Assembly: GCA_964016985.1 (NCBI GenBank)
Contig: OZ024831.1
Coordinates: forward strand, 84,710,136 to 84,774,135
From: Anodontia alba
Lineage: Eukaryota; Mollusca; Bivalvia; Lucinida; Lucinidae
Direction of reading: 5' to 3'
DNA: 64,000 bases
The position numbers and the translations under genes are program-made. A model generated the notes under the pieces. That model ran no database searches, was not told where the DNA came from, and saw only the letters and a program-made list of their open reading frames with translations. Shown here in pieces: positions 28,508 through 39,503 of this stretch (positions are counted from its first letter, which is position 1; each line of letters begins with the position of its first letter).

Positions 28508-30470
28508 CAGTATATTTTATGCCCCGCCACCAAGTTGAGGAGGGCATATAGTTTTACCCTCCGTCATATGTCCGTGAGTCTGTCCACCCGTCCGTCCGTC
28601 CGTCACACTTTATAATACTGTTCGTGTCTCCACAAGTTCTCTTACAGTAATCAAGGTAATGACTTGAAACTTGCACCACAGTAAGGATATAGACTAAGAA
28701 TATGCATAAAGGTCACAAAACTGATTGAATTGTTATTGTAAGAGTTACGTACCGTTGATTTACTTAGAAAAAATGTCTTATACATATGGTAGAGTAAGGT
28801 GTGTCTCCACAAATTCTACAGTTTTCAAGATAATGATTATCCCTCTCTTTTTTGTAAAAAAAGCGATGGGGATATTGTGAATGAATCCGTCTGTCCATCC
28901 GTCCGTTAGTCACGCTGTCTCCTCCTAAACCACTGGATGGAATTTAACCAACTTGCTACATGACTTCCCCTCATGGTAAAGGTGTGCGAGAGCATTTTTT
29001 TTCGTTCGTCCGTCCATCCGTCTGAGGTCGGTCCATCTGTCCGTCAAACTATCTCCTAAAGCACTGGACGGAATTTAACCAAAACTTGCTACATGACTTT
29101 CCCTCGTGGTAAAGTTGTGCGAAAGCTACATTATTTTTCCGTACATCTGTCCATCCATCCAACCATCAGTCCGTTTTGTTGTCCGTTCATCTATCTGTCA
29201 CACTATCTCCTTAACCACTGGGCGGAATTTAACTAAACCTGCTACATGACTTTCCTTTGTGGTAAGGGTGTACGAGAACATTATTCTTCTGCCTGTCTGT
29301 CCGTCAAGTGTCCATCCATCTGTACATCGGTCTGTCACGCTATCTTCTCCTAAACCACTGGTCGGAATTTAACTAAACTTGCTACATGATTTCCCCACAT
29401 GGTAAGGGTGTGCGAGAGCTATATTATTTTCCCGTCTATCCATCAGTTGGTCCATCACTTGGCAGGAATGTTTCTTTGGTGACCCTCTACCAAGATTGTT
29501 CAAGCCGTTATGATTTGTCAAAAAACATGGCCGCTAGGGGGCGGGGCTTATTTTCCATATATATCTATATAGAAAAATTTAAAAATCTTCTCTTAAGAAA
29601 CTGTTGGGTCAAGTTCAGTGTAACTTGGCAGGAATGTTGCTTTGGTGACCTTCTACCAAGATTGTTCACGCCCTCATGATACATAAAAAAACATGGCTGC
29701 CAGGGGGCGGGGCTTATTTTTCGTATATATCTGTATAGAAAACTTTAAAATTCTTCATGTCAGAAACCACCTATCTGATTTAATTATTACTTGGCAGGAA
29801 TGTTGCTTTGGTGACCCTCTATCAAGATTGTTCAAGCAATCATGATTCATCAAAAAACATGGCTGCAAGGGGTGGGGATTATTTTCCCTATATATCTAAA
29901 TAGAAAACTTTAAAAATCTTCTTGTCAGAAACCACTGGACCGATTTCAATATGGCAGAATTGTTCCTTTGGTGATCCTCTTTCAAGATTCAGTTCAAGCC
30001 ATCTCCTCCTATACAACGGCATAATTTAACCAGACTCGTGACATGACTTGCTCGCGTGGAAAGGGTGTGCGAGATCAACATTATTTTTCATTTCTCTCTG
30101 TTTAACGGTGAAAGCGTGGGGATTTGCGATGGCATGCTATCGACTTCGCGATCTAGTTTTAAACTTGCAGCAAAGTTAGATTTTAGGCTGGGCGTGTGCA
30201 TAAAGGTCACAGAACTCCGATCAATTCTATTGCTAGAGTTACATACCCTTGATTTTCTTAGAAATATGGCTTTGTGCACAAGGCTTAGTAGGTTCGTGTT
30301 TCCGCAACTTCTACCGTTTTCAAGATAATGATTTTAAACTTACAATAAAGTAAGAATATAGACAGCATGTGCATGAAGGTCACAGAAATCAAATTTTATT
30401 GTTAGAGTTACATACCCTTGATTTACTTAGAAATGTTTATAAAATCACTCTTTTTTTTGCTTATTATTCA
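28508..30470 (+). repeat. Tandem array 4 (CACTGGACGGAATTTAACC units)
   Basis: Head ATGCCCCGCCACC..GAGGAGGGCATA (hairpin-like) then CCGTCCGTCCGTC. Units with CACTGGACGGAATTTAACC at about 28931, 29058, 29216 and 29357, each followed by TTGCTACATGACTTCCC and GGTAAGGGTGTGCGAGAGC. 28610-28800 and 30130-30440 share ATGCATAAAGGTCACA and GAGTTACATACCCTTGATTT. A foreign 550-bp block sits at 29454-30003. The inverted counterpart is at 35475-36510. Confidence 0.65.
29454..30003 (+). repeat. 550-bp block copied from, or to, the 31458-34104 element
   Basis: Matches 33403-33952 base for base over 550 bp except three substitutions that I could see. Both copies start and end on ATC. Units inside the 31458-34104 array differ far more from each other, so the exchange is recent. 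Confidence 0.8.
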
Positions 30471-31457
30471 GAATAATAAATCTAAAAAGTCAAACTGGCA
30501 GCAACTGGGGCGTCCCCTTTGTTTGTTTTTTTTTTTTTGTTTTGTTTTCCCCTTAATCAAATTTTCTTTTTTCACCGTTGTAATACATAGATAATTTAAT
30601 GGCAAAGATTTCTGATCTTAAGTAGAAGCCTGGGTCTTCAATCTCCGTAAACACCTGAGAGGAACCAAATATATTGGGATATATGGGTGGTGGAGGGGGG
30701 GGGGGGTGGGGGTGGGGGGCGGGGGTTTGAGGAAACCTTGTTGTTGAATTTTATTTGTACATATTCTTCTATTTTTCTTTTTTTTCTACTTTCTCTCCAT
30801 TATAAAACATAGGGAATTTTATGTCATTTTTTTTTCTAAGGAACTTCTGCACCTAGGCTCTCTAGGCAGGTGCAGAAAATACTGGTACGTTAGTTCACCC
30901 TTTTAATTCAAATCTGTTTGCTGAAATGCTTGCTCATCAATATTCTTTTCTCCAGTATTTTATAATTTATGAAAGAACATATAACCAGAACAAATGCTGC
31001 AGTTTATGATAAGCACAAAACAACGTATGGCTTCCAGCAGAGATATAGTAGCACACGATTAAAGATTACCGTGCTGCAATACATGATTAGCAAACAGCAA
31101 CGTACGACTTGCAGCAGGGAAATATTAGCAATCATTGCATAAAGAGCAGTGTCACACGTTATTAACAGCCGTGCATTAACGGGCGAAAAGCCGTGTATTA
31201 ACAAGACAATTCACGCGCTGTTAATGCACGGCTACGCAACTTTCAATATGATCATACCGGGGCCACAGATTTGCTGCCGTTACGAGATGTTTACTGCCCG
31301 GCCCTAGAACGAGCAAGAATTACGCGGGGCTTAATCCGTACAAATTGCGTTCGCGGGACATCGGTGAAAAGGCGAAACAAAGTAATGCAAGAAATAACAC
31401 GAAATGTGGCAAATTATTTCAGTTTTTATGCAATAATAGCGATCGAACATGGTTTTT
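30471..31457. other. Spacer with G-rich tract and palindromic arms
   Basis: 30690-30726 is G-rich with several G runs (possible quadruplex). 30836-30882 has a hairpin with arms CTGCACCTAGGC. 31157-31235 contains GCCGTGCATTAACGGG and its inverse CTGTTAATGCACGGC. 31000-31130 matches 34270-34350 (CACACGATTAAAGATTACCG). It is the left flank of the palindrome hit by the next element. Confidence 0.5.
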
Positions 31458-34104
31458 AGCTCACCTGAGCCAAAGGCTCAAGGTGAGCTATTGTGATCAC
31501 TCACCGTCCGTCGTCGTCGTCGTCCGTCTGTCCGTCCGTCCGTTCACAATCTTTAAACAACATCTCCTCCTAAACCACTGATTGGATTTTGACCAAATTT
31601 CACAGGAATGATCCTTGATTGATCCTCTTTCAAAGTTGTTCAAATGGTTCCGGTCCATTGCATATCTAGGTCACAGGAGCTAAAAATAGATTTTTTAACT
31701 AAAAACTTAAAAAATCTTCTCGTCAGAAACCACTGGACCGATTTCAAAAATTTTGCAGAAATGTTCCTTTGGTGATCCTCTACCAAGATTGTTCAAGCCA
31801 TTTGGATTCGTCAAAAAACATGGCCGCCAGGGGGCGGGGCTTATTTTCCCTATATATCTATATAGAAAACTTTGAAAATCTTCTTGTCAGAAACCACTGG
31901 ATCAATTTCAATATAATTTTGCAGAAATGTTCCTTTAGTGATCCTCTACCAAGACTGTTCAAGCCATTTGGATTCGTCAAAAAACATAGCCGCCAGGGAG
32001 CGGGGCTTATTTTCCCTATATATCTGTATAGAAAACTTTAAAAATCTTCTTGTCAGAAACCACTGGACCGATTTCAATATAATTTTGCAGAAATGTTCCT
32101 TTGGTGATCCTCTACCAATATTATTCAAGACATATGGATTCGTCAAAAAACATGGCCGCCAGGGGGCGGGGCTTATTTTTCCTTTACATCTATATAGAAA
32201 ACTTTAAAAAATCTTCTTGTCAGAAACCACTGGACCGATTTCAATATAATTTTGCAGAAATGTTCCTTTGGTGATTCTCTACCAAGATTGTTCAAGCCAT
32301 TTGGATTCGTCAAAAAACATGGCCGCCAGGGGGCGGGGCTTATTTTCCCTATACAATCTATATAGAAAACTTTAAAAATCTTCTTGTCAGAAACCACTAG
32401 ACCGATTTCAATATAATTTTGCAGAAATGTTTCTTTGGTAATCCTCTACCAAGATTATTCAAGACATTTGGATTCGTCAAAAAACATGGCCGCCAGGGGG
32501 GGCGGGGCTTATTTTCCCTATATATCTATATAGAAAACATTAAAAATCTTCTTGTCAGAAACCACTGGTCCGATTTCAATATAATTTTGCAGAAATGTTC
32601 CTTTGGTAATCCTCTACCAAGATTGTTCAAGCCATTTGGATACATCAAAAAACATGTCCGCCAGGGGGCGGGGCTTATTTTCCCTATACAATCTATAAAG
32701 AAAACTTTAAAAATCTTCTTGTCAGAAACCACTAGACCGATTTCAATATAATTTTGCAGAAATGTTCCTTTGGTAATCCTCTACCAAGATTGTTCAAGCC
32801 ATTTTGATTCGTCAAAAAACATGGCCGCCAGGGGGCGGGGCTTATTTTCTCTTTACATCTTTATAGAAAACTTTAAAAAATCTTCTTTTCAGTAACCACT
32901 GGCCCGATTTCTATATAATTTTGCAGAAGTGTTCCTTTGGTGATCCTCTACCAAGATTGTTCAAGCCATTTGGATTCGTCAAAAAACATGGCCGCTAGGA
33001 GGCGGGGCTTATTTTCCCTATATATCTATATAATGATCGTCTTGTCAGAAACCACTGGACCGATTTCGGTATAACATTGCAGGAATGTTTCTTTTGTAAC
33101 CCTCTACCAAGATTGTTCGTCATGATTTGTCAAAAAAACGTGGCTGCCAGGGTGCGGGGCTTAATTTTCCTATATATCTATATAGAAAACTTTAAAATAA
33201 AAATCTTCGTCAGAAACCACTGGACTGATTTCATTATAACTTGGCAGAAATGTTTCCTTGTTGACCCTCTACCAAGATTGTTCAAGTTATCATGATTCAT
33301 CAAAAAACCTGGCCGCCAGGGGGCGGGGCTTATTTTCCTTGTATATCTATATAGAAAAGTTTTAAAAATCTTCTTGTCAGAAACCAATGGACCGATTTCA
33401 GTATCACTTGGCAGGAATGTTTCTTTGGTGACCCTCTACCAAGATTGTTCAAGCCGTTATGATTTGTCAAAAAACATGGCCGCTAGGGGGCGGGGCTTAT
33501 TTTCCATATATATCTATATAGAAAAATTTAAAAATCTTCTCTTAAGAAACTGTTGGGTCAAGTTCAATGTAACTTGGCAGGAATGTTGCTTTGGTGACCT
33601 TCTACCAAGATTGTTCACGCCCTCATGATACATAAAAAAACATGGCTGCCAGGGGGCGGGGCTTATTTTTCGTATATATCTGTATAGGAAACTTTAAAAT
33701 TCTTCATGTCAGAAACCACCTATCTGATTTAATTATTACTTGGCTGGAATGTTGCTTTGGTGACCCTCTATCAAGATTGTTCAAGCAATCATGATTCATC
33801 AAAAAACATGGCTGCAAGGGGTGGGGATTATTTTCCCTATATATCTAAATAGAAAACTTTAAAAATCTTCTTGTCAGAAACCACTGGACCGATTTCAATA
33901 TGGCAGAATTGTTCCTTTGGTGATCCTCTTTCAAGATTCAGTTCAAGCCATCATGATGCATGAAAAAAAAACATGGCCGCTGGGGAGCAGGGCTATAAAA
34001 TTTATATAAAAATCTTAGAGCAGTGAACTTGGCTGAAACTTCAACAGTAAGTGTGCAAAGCTGTTTGCTCAGGTGAGCGATATAGGACCATCATGGGTCT
34101 CTTG
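31458..34104 (+). mobile_element. Helitron/Helentron-like non-autonomous element with 166-bp repeats
   Basis: The 5' end is a 32-nt hairpin (AGCTCACCTGAGCC / GGCTCAAGGTGAGCT, 31458-31489). Near the 3' end GCTCAGGTGAGC (34068-34079) is the inverse of the start, followed by hairpin GGACCATCATGGGTCTCTTG. The body is about 15 units of about 166 bp, each with CAGAAATGTTCCTTTGGTGA, TCTACCAAGATTGTTCAAG, AACATGGCCGCCAGGGGGCG and TCAGAAACCACTGGACCGA. Known parallel: bivalve pearl-type elements with about 160-bp cores, regarded as Helitron-like. No Rep/helicase is encoded. Superfamily call is inference. Confidence 0.6.
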
Positions 34105-34111
34105 TTTTTAA

Positions 34112-34207
34112 TGCATTAACATTCGCCAGGTCCCTAGGGGGGTGTTGAAAGCCTCCGCGGCCTTGGTTTTCAACACCTCCCTCGGGACCTGGCGAATGTT
34201 AATGCAT
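34112..34207. repeat. Long palindrome of about 96 bp
   Basis: Arms TGCATTAACATTCGCCAGGT and complement, continuing GGGTGTTGAAA, tip CTCCGCGGCC. The pairing extends to the far side of the 31458-34104 element: GATCGAACATGGTTTTT (31441-31457) is the inverse of AAAAACCATGTTTGATC (34210-34226). Confidence 0.8.
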
Positions 34208-34226
34208 GAAAAACCATGTTTGATCC

Positions 34227-34790
34227 CTATATTGATAAAAGATTACTGTGCAGCAGTACAAGATTAAACAGTAAAATATAGCTTGCATCAGAGAAATATA
34301 AGCACACGATAAAAGATTACCTTGCTGCACTTTATGACAAGCATACAACAACGTTTCAAACAGTAATTACCAAGATTCAGACATTCACGATATATGGTAT
34401 TTATATGGTTTAGTTTTAGCAAACGTTTTAGTATTATAGTTGATAATTTTGATTTGCACTACATCTTTGAATAATAATTATATTTGTTAAGATTTTTATT
34501 AAACCAATTAAATCGTAGTATTGCGGGTTTTTATTTTATCAAGTTTGTTAGTTTGGTATTTTATTTTTGTTTGTTTGTTTGTTCGATATTTTATGAATAA
34601 AAGTTTCTTGTACTTGGTATTGTTCATTTTCTTTTAATTTCCCATTTAGCATCATTTGCCATGGAAAGAATGACTCTTGATTTGACAATATGGACTAAAT
34701 TACTCTGTAAAATTCTTGAATGGCAACATTGAGCCACAAATTTCTCTAATAACGATAGGATTGAAGATCAGATACCATGCCACTAAATGT
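34227..34790. other. AT-rich spacer
   Basis: 34270-34350 repeats the 31000-31130 sequence (CACGATAAAAGATTACC, GCATACAACAACGT). TTTGTTTGTTTGTTTG at 34567. Nothing coding. Confidence 0.45.
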
Positions 34791-34796
34791 GATGAG

Positions 34797-35150
34797 CGGT
34801 GCTGGGGAATGACTGTCGCAAACTATCTTAAAATCCTTAAATTCCTATGGACTTCGTTTTAAGAACATTTATTATAATATTGAAAAACAGTACAAACAAG
34901 TAAATGAAATAATCAGTGATGCCCAAGAGATATCTGACTAATAATGATCTAGATCAACATGTTCATGCATGTGCATGTGCATCCTTTCTTTTGATGTCCA
35001 TGTCTGTTCAGCTGAACATTCTGACTTGCCACTTGTTCAACGTTTTATGAATGCTCTATGGTTTGGGTACGTCGACCACATAATTCTTGATGTCAACAAA
35101 AAGGCTATTCACTTTGCACATTTGTTGCAAGTTCAACTAGAATGCGCAGT
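34797..35150. repeat. Segment duplicated at 37300-37830
   Basis: 34820-34960 is the inverted counterpart of 37300-37460 (ATGCCCAAGAGATATCTGAC and complement; AAACAGTACAAACAAGTAA and complement). 34975-35140 is a direct copy of 37660-37815 (CGTTTTATGAATGCTCTATG against CATTTTATGAATGTTCTATG). The 133-codon frame here reads repeat and SINE sequence. Confidence 0.7.
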
Positions 35151-35162
35151 CAATGGCGCGCC

Positions 35163-35462
35163 CTCGGTGGCTCAGTTGGATGCGCCGTCCGACTGGAGAC
35201 CAGGAGGTCGCGGGTTCAACCCCCGCCGAGGTCGGCAATATTCTTTCGTGGAGATTGATCATGAAATATTTTCTACGGTCATTCTCTTCCTTCCGCTGAT
35301 TCAAGAAGGGCAGTTGTCAGTTTCTGGCGAAAGAATATGCACAATACTGGTTAACCGCTTAGAGGACTAAGCCTGCCCAGTAAACGTGTGGTTAGGTAAA
35401 CTGACCGCGCTCGACATGACCCCCTTGGGTTGACTGGGCCGTAAAACCTCAACACAAACAAA
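35163..35462 (+). mobile_element. SINE-A, full copy, best preserved
   Basis: CAATGGCGCGCC stands on both sides (35151-35162, 35463-35474). A box TGGCTCAGTTGG, B box GGGTTCAACCCC, central CTGATTCAAGAAGGGCAG, tail TTGACTGGGCCGTAAAACC and ACAAACAAA. 300 bp. Intact promoter boxes and perfect duplication make it a young insertion. Confidence 0.9.
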
Positions 35463-35474
35463 CAATGGCGCGCC

Positions 35475-36510
35475 ATCGCAAATCCCCACGCTCGATGCTA
35501 ATGTTGCTAATAGCATTATTGACGGACAGACGGATGGATTGACGGACTTGCTCTCGCACACCCATACCATGTGGGGAGGTCATGTAGCAAGTTTCGTTAA
35601 ATTCCGCCCAGTGGTTTAGGAGGAGATTGCGTGATGGACAGATGGACGGACGCACGGACGGACACACGGAACAATAATGTTGCTCTAGCACATCCTTACC
35701 ATTAGGGGAAGTGGGTAGCATGTTTGGTTGAATTCCGCCTGGTGGTTTAGGAGATTGCGTAACAGACAGATGAACGGACTATGGGCGCAAGGATGGACGA
35801 ACGCACAGAAAAATAATGTTGCTCTCGCACACCCTTACTATGAGGGGAAGTGATGTAGGAAGTTTGGCCGAATTCTGCCTGGTGATTAAGGAGATAGCGT
35901 GAGGACAGATGGTCGGACGACGGACGCACGGAAGGGCGGACGCACGGAAAAATAGTGTTGCTCTCGCACACCCTTTCCGTGAGGGGAAGTGATGTACATG
36001 TAGCAAGTTTGGTTGAATTCGACCTAGTGGTCTAGAGGAGATAGTGTGACGGACTGATGGGCGGACGACGGACGCACGGAAAAATAATGTTGCTCTCGCA
36101 CACCCTTACCATGAGGAGAAGTGATATAGCAAGATTGGTTGAATTCCGTCTGATGGTTTTAGGAAATAACGTGACGGACAGATCGACGGACGACGGATGC
36201 AAGGACGGACGCACAGAAAAAGGTGTTCCTCTCGCACACCCTTATCATGAGGAGAAGTGATGCAGGAAGTTTGGTTGAATTCCACCCAGTGGTTTAGGAG
36301 GAGACAGCGTGACAGACAAATGGTCGGACGACGGGCGCACGGACGGACAGACACACGGAAAATTAATGTTGCCCTTGCACAGCCTTGCCATGAGGGGAAG
36401 TGATGTAGAAAGTCTGGTAGATTTCCGTCTGGTGGTTTAGGAGGGGGTTGCGTGACACATAGACGGACCGACCGATAGACTGACGGATGGACGGAGGCGT
36501 TACATGTAAC
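35475..36510 (-). repeat. Tandem array 5, inverted relative of array 4
   Basis: About seven units of about 137 bp with AATTCCGCC-like blocks at 35597, 35732, 35872, 36018, 36144, 36278 and 36421. Read on the minus strand they carry GGTAAGGGTGTGCGAGAGCA and runs of CCGTCCGTC, as at 28860-29450. At its start CCATCGCAAATCCCCACGCT is the inverse of 30113-30133, so the two arrays face each other. Confidence 0.7.
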
Positions 36511-36530
36511 AATATCTCTATCGTGTTTTT

Positions 36531-36531
36531 T

Positions 36532-36563
<32 letters not shown>
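36531..36563. repeat. Poly-T tract
   Basis: More than 30 T with a single C, directly followed by AAAAAAAAGCTTGGGG. It closes array 5 and could be the A-tail of a minus-strand retroposed copy; no clear element attached. Confidence 0.8.
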
Positions 36564-36569
<6 letters not shown>

Positions 36570-36570
<1 letters not shown>

Positions 36571-37460
36571 AGCTTGGGGATAAAAATTTTCTTTTGTTTG
36601 AATTAGGGTCATAAACCTGCTAAAAACAAAGCAAACAAAATTCCATTTTATCTTCTGACGCTGAGAACTTTTACTGAAAGTCTGTCATAACTTTGTCCCA
36701 TTTGATTTTCCGCTCGGTCCCGACAAATAGGCATCTGGGCCCGTTAAATCGCCCCAAATACATGTACCAATAAAACACCCAAACTACTCTAATGCCACCC
36801 AAACCATACCCCAAACGCATTTTAAACTTCTCAAGTCACAAATCAAACAGTTGAAATTAAATATTAATGTAAAATCATCTACATACATTATAGTAAAAAT
36901 TAACAAACTATGTCTGCATAGCTTCTGATAATTAAAGGTACCTTACCTTATGACGATCTTGTGTGTTCATTATTATGCAAGATGTGAATTTCTATAATTG
37001 GCCGGCTTCATTGGAGGCTTAATGACAGGGCAAAAGTTTTATTCATCTTTTTTTTCATTTATTTGTTCATGTTTTCGTTCACTCATTCGAGCGGTCTCAG
37101 CATACCGTGTGCGTGTGCTTAAGAAGAAAACGTCATATGTAGGTCCAGTAGAAGAATGAGGCGGGGAGGGGGGTGCGGGTGGATGCTAGATAAAAAAGGG
37201 CTGTACGGATGCACATGCACATACAGATGTGGAAATTTGTTGGTCATATGTTTTCTTGGACGCTGACCAATATTTCGCTAAATTTTTTTCTACTATAAAG
37301 ACTCAAAGACCCCGATCAGACTGCGCAGATGCACATGCATGCACATGCTGATCTAGATCATTATTAGTCAGATATCTCTTGGGCATCACTGTATATTTCA
37401 CTTACTTGTTTGTATTGTTTTTCAGTATTATAATAAATGTTCTTAAAACGAAGTCCATTC
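36570..37460 (+). repeat. Segmental duplication, copy a
   Basis: Aligns in order with 37830-39000: AAACAAAGCAAACAAAATT, TTGATTTTCCGCT, ACAAATAGGCAT, ATACCCCAAACGCATTTTAAACTT, ACATACATTATAGTAAAAATTAAC, CTTCTGATAATTAAAGG, TTATTCATC, GACTGCGCAGATGCACATGC. Diverged by perhaps 15 percent. Carries GGCGGGGAGGGGGGTGCGGG at 37160. No ORF of note. Confidence 0.75.
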
Positions 37461-37589
37461 TACCACCCGAAACTTTGACTGTTTCCTTGTCAAAGTCACA
37501 CCCCACTCTATGTAACGCTGGATACGAAGTTGATATCTAATTTCACCGCTGTACGCGCCTTTCTTTGCACGATAGTTTCTCAAAAAATG

Positions 37590-37825
37590 GTTGTCATTTT
37601 GACATACCGCAATATAAATCTATGGAATGACTGTTGCAATCATTAAATTCCTATGACTCCTGATTGCACCCTTTCTTTTGGGGTTCGTATCTGTTCACTT
37701 GAACGTTATGACTTGTCGCTGGTTCAACATTTTATGAATGTTCTATGACATGGGTACGTAGACCACATATTTCTTGGTGTCTACAAAAAGGCCTTGTCAC
37801 TTTGCACAGTTGCAAGTTTCAAAAA
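37590..37825 (+). repeat. Direct copy of 34800-35140
   Basis: GGAATGACTGTTGCAATC, CCTTTCTTTTGGGG, GTTCAACATTTTATGAATG and GTGTCTACAAAAAGGCC follow the order seen in the 34800-35140 segment. Confidence 0.65.
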
Positions 37826-37829
37826 TTCC

Positions 37830-39000
37830 TTTTCTCTAAATTAGGGTCCTAATCATGCTTAAACAAAGCAAACAAAATTTTATTTTATCTTTTGACGTTG
37901 AGATCTTTAATTAAACGTCCGTCATAAATTTGTCTCATTTGATTTCCCGCTAGGTTCGGCAAATAGGCATTTGATTTATCCTTTCTGGGTCCATTGAAAC
38001 ACCCCCAAAACACCCTAAACTACACTAAAACCACCCAAACCATACCCCAAAACACATTTTAAACTTCCTCCTTGAGTCACAAAACAAACAATTGAAAATC
38101 AAATGTGGTTAAATATTATATGATTAATCATCTACATACAGTTGACTCTCGCTATCTCGACCTCGCTTATCTCGAATAACCGCTTATCTCGAAGTGAAAA
38201 TCTGGTCCCTGCCTAAACATGAAAATCTAACAACATGTAAAAAATATTGTAAAAAAAAAGAGGAGAAATTTCTCCTCTTTTCGACAATATTTTCAATATA
38301 TCTCTAACTTCAAGAGTCCAAATATACATATATTTGTTAAATGTGGTTAATCAAATTAGTTTTTCCTCAATTCTGCAAATCTAATATGTCGAAGTACGGA
38401 TATCTCGAAGTATTTCAGAGAGTCCCTTGGAATTCGAGATAACGAGAGTCGACTGTACATTATAGAAAAATTAACAAGGTATTTCTACATAGCTTCTGAT
38501 GATTAAAGGCACCTTACCTAATGATTGTCTTGTTTGTTCAGTTGCATGAAAGATATGAATTTCTATGATGGGTCGATTTCTTTGGATGTGATACAACAGA
38601 GCAAAATGTTTATTCATCCTTTCTTTCATTTATTTGTTTGTTTCTTTGTTCACTCATGCCATTGTTTGTTCATACCGAGTGCATATGTTTAAGAAAAAGA
38701 AAAATGTCACATGCAGGTCCAGTGGAAAAAATAACGGCCTTACGTGTTTTTTTTCTGTTTGTTTATTATTGCAAAGATCCTGCTCAGACTGTCCGCATGA
38801 ACATGCACATGCTGATCTGGAACTTTGGTGGTCATATGTTTCTTGGACGCCGTCCCTTATTTCATGTAAGCCTTTTTCTACTATAAAGACCCAAAGACCT
38901 TGATCTGACTGCGCAGATGCACATGCATGCACATGTTGATCTAGAACTTAGCTAGATTTTTCTTGGGCATCACTTTATGTTTCATGTATTGTTTTTTTTT
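37830..39000 (+). repeat. Segmental duplication, copy b
   Basis: Copy b of 36570-37460, longer because of the Tigger-like MITE at 38139-38455. Includes GACTGTCCGCATGAACATGC and GACTGCGCAGATGCACATGC. CCACCCAAACCATACCCC (38031) is the inverse of the GGGGTATTTCGGGG-type sequence near 39205. Confidence 0.75.
38139..38455. mobile_element. pogo/Tigger-like MITE, copy 4, with visible empty site
   Basis: CAGTTGACTCTCGCTATCTC to GAGATAACGAGAGTCGACTG, TA on both sides (38137-38138, 38456-38457). The best-preserved copy: repeated TATCTCGA motifs, palindrome GAGGAGAAATTTCTCC. The duplicate at 36880-36905 reads CTACATACATTATAG, an uninterrupted single TA. Confidence 0.85.
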
Positions 39001-39109
39001 TTGTTTTGTTTTTGCAAAAGTCCTGACCGGCCCATAATACACTTACGTTTATCTGTTGCAAAGACCCTGAGCAAACTGTGTGGATGCTTATTGTACTGAG
39101 CTAGCAACA

Positions 39110-39503
39110 CCTTTGATACCCCATTCCACTTGAGATAATAAATAAAGTAATTTAGAGTGAAAAATAAATAAAGTAAGTGGTTTGATGAAACGGTAAATAA
39201 AGTAGTTTGGGGTATTTCGGGGTTGTTTGCGGTGGTTTGGTGTGTTTCGATGGACTGATCTTTTTTTACGAATGTACCTTCGCACCATGTACATCATTAA
39301 TTCTATCAAATTGTTATTCTAAATAGAGGAGGCTTCTTTGATTTTCAAAACTTGACTTTGGTGTGAACTTGAATATCATATTGTAAAGATGATTTAAAAT
39401 GCACACAATGAAAGTTGAATCAAAGTACTTGGCAAAAAATAACCGTTTCATGAGATTTATCATCGCTTCAAGGCACATACATTCTTTCATACAGAGACTG
39501 ATA
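39110..39503 (+). repeat. Tandem duplication, copy 1
   Basis: Matches 39790-40150 in order: AAATAAAGTAAGTGGTTTG, GGGGTTGTTTGCGGTGGTTT, ATTCTATCAAATTGTTATTC, AAATAGAGGAGG, GAAAGTTGAATCAAAG, CGTTTCATGAGATTTAT, CTTCAAGGCAC. Frames on either strand are unconvincing. Confidence 0.75.

Noticed and set aside
31938..32751. Series of similar 80-110 codon frames
   Set aside because: They are translations of the 166-bp repeat units; frames shift with unit indels and exist on both strands.
22900..34000. CRISPR-like arrays
   Set aside because: Repeats are contiguous 115-180 bp diverged units without spacers, in animal-type sequence and with no cas-like frames.
34969..35370. 133-codon frame on the plus strand
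   Set aside because: It fuses duplicated repeat sequence with SINE-A; the target duplication of the SINE lies inside it.
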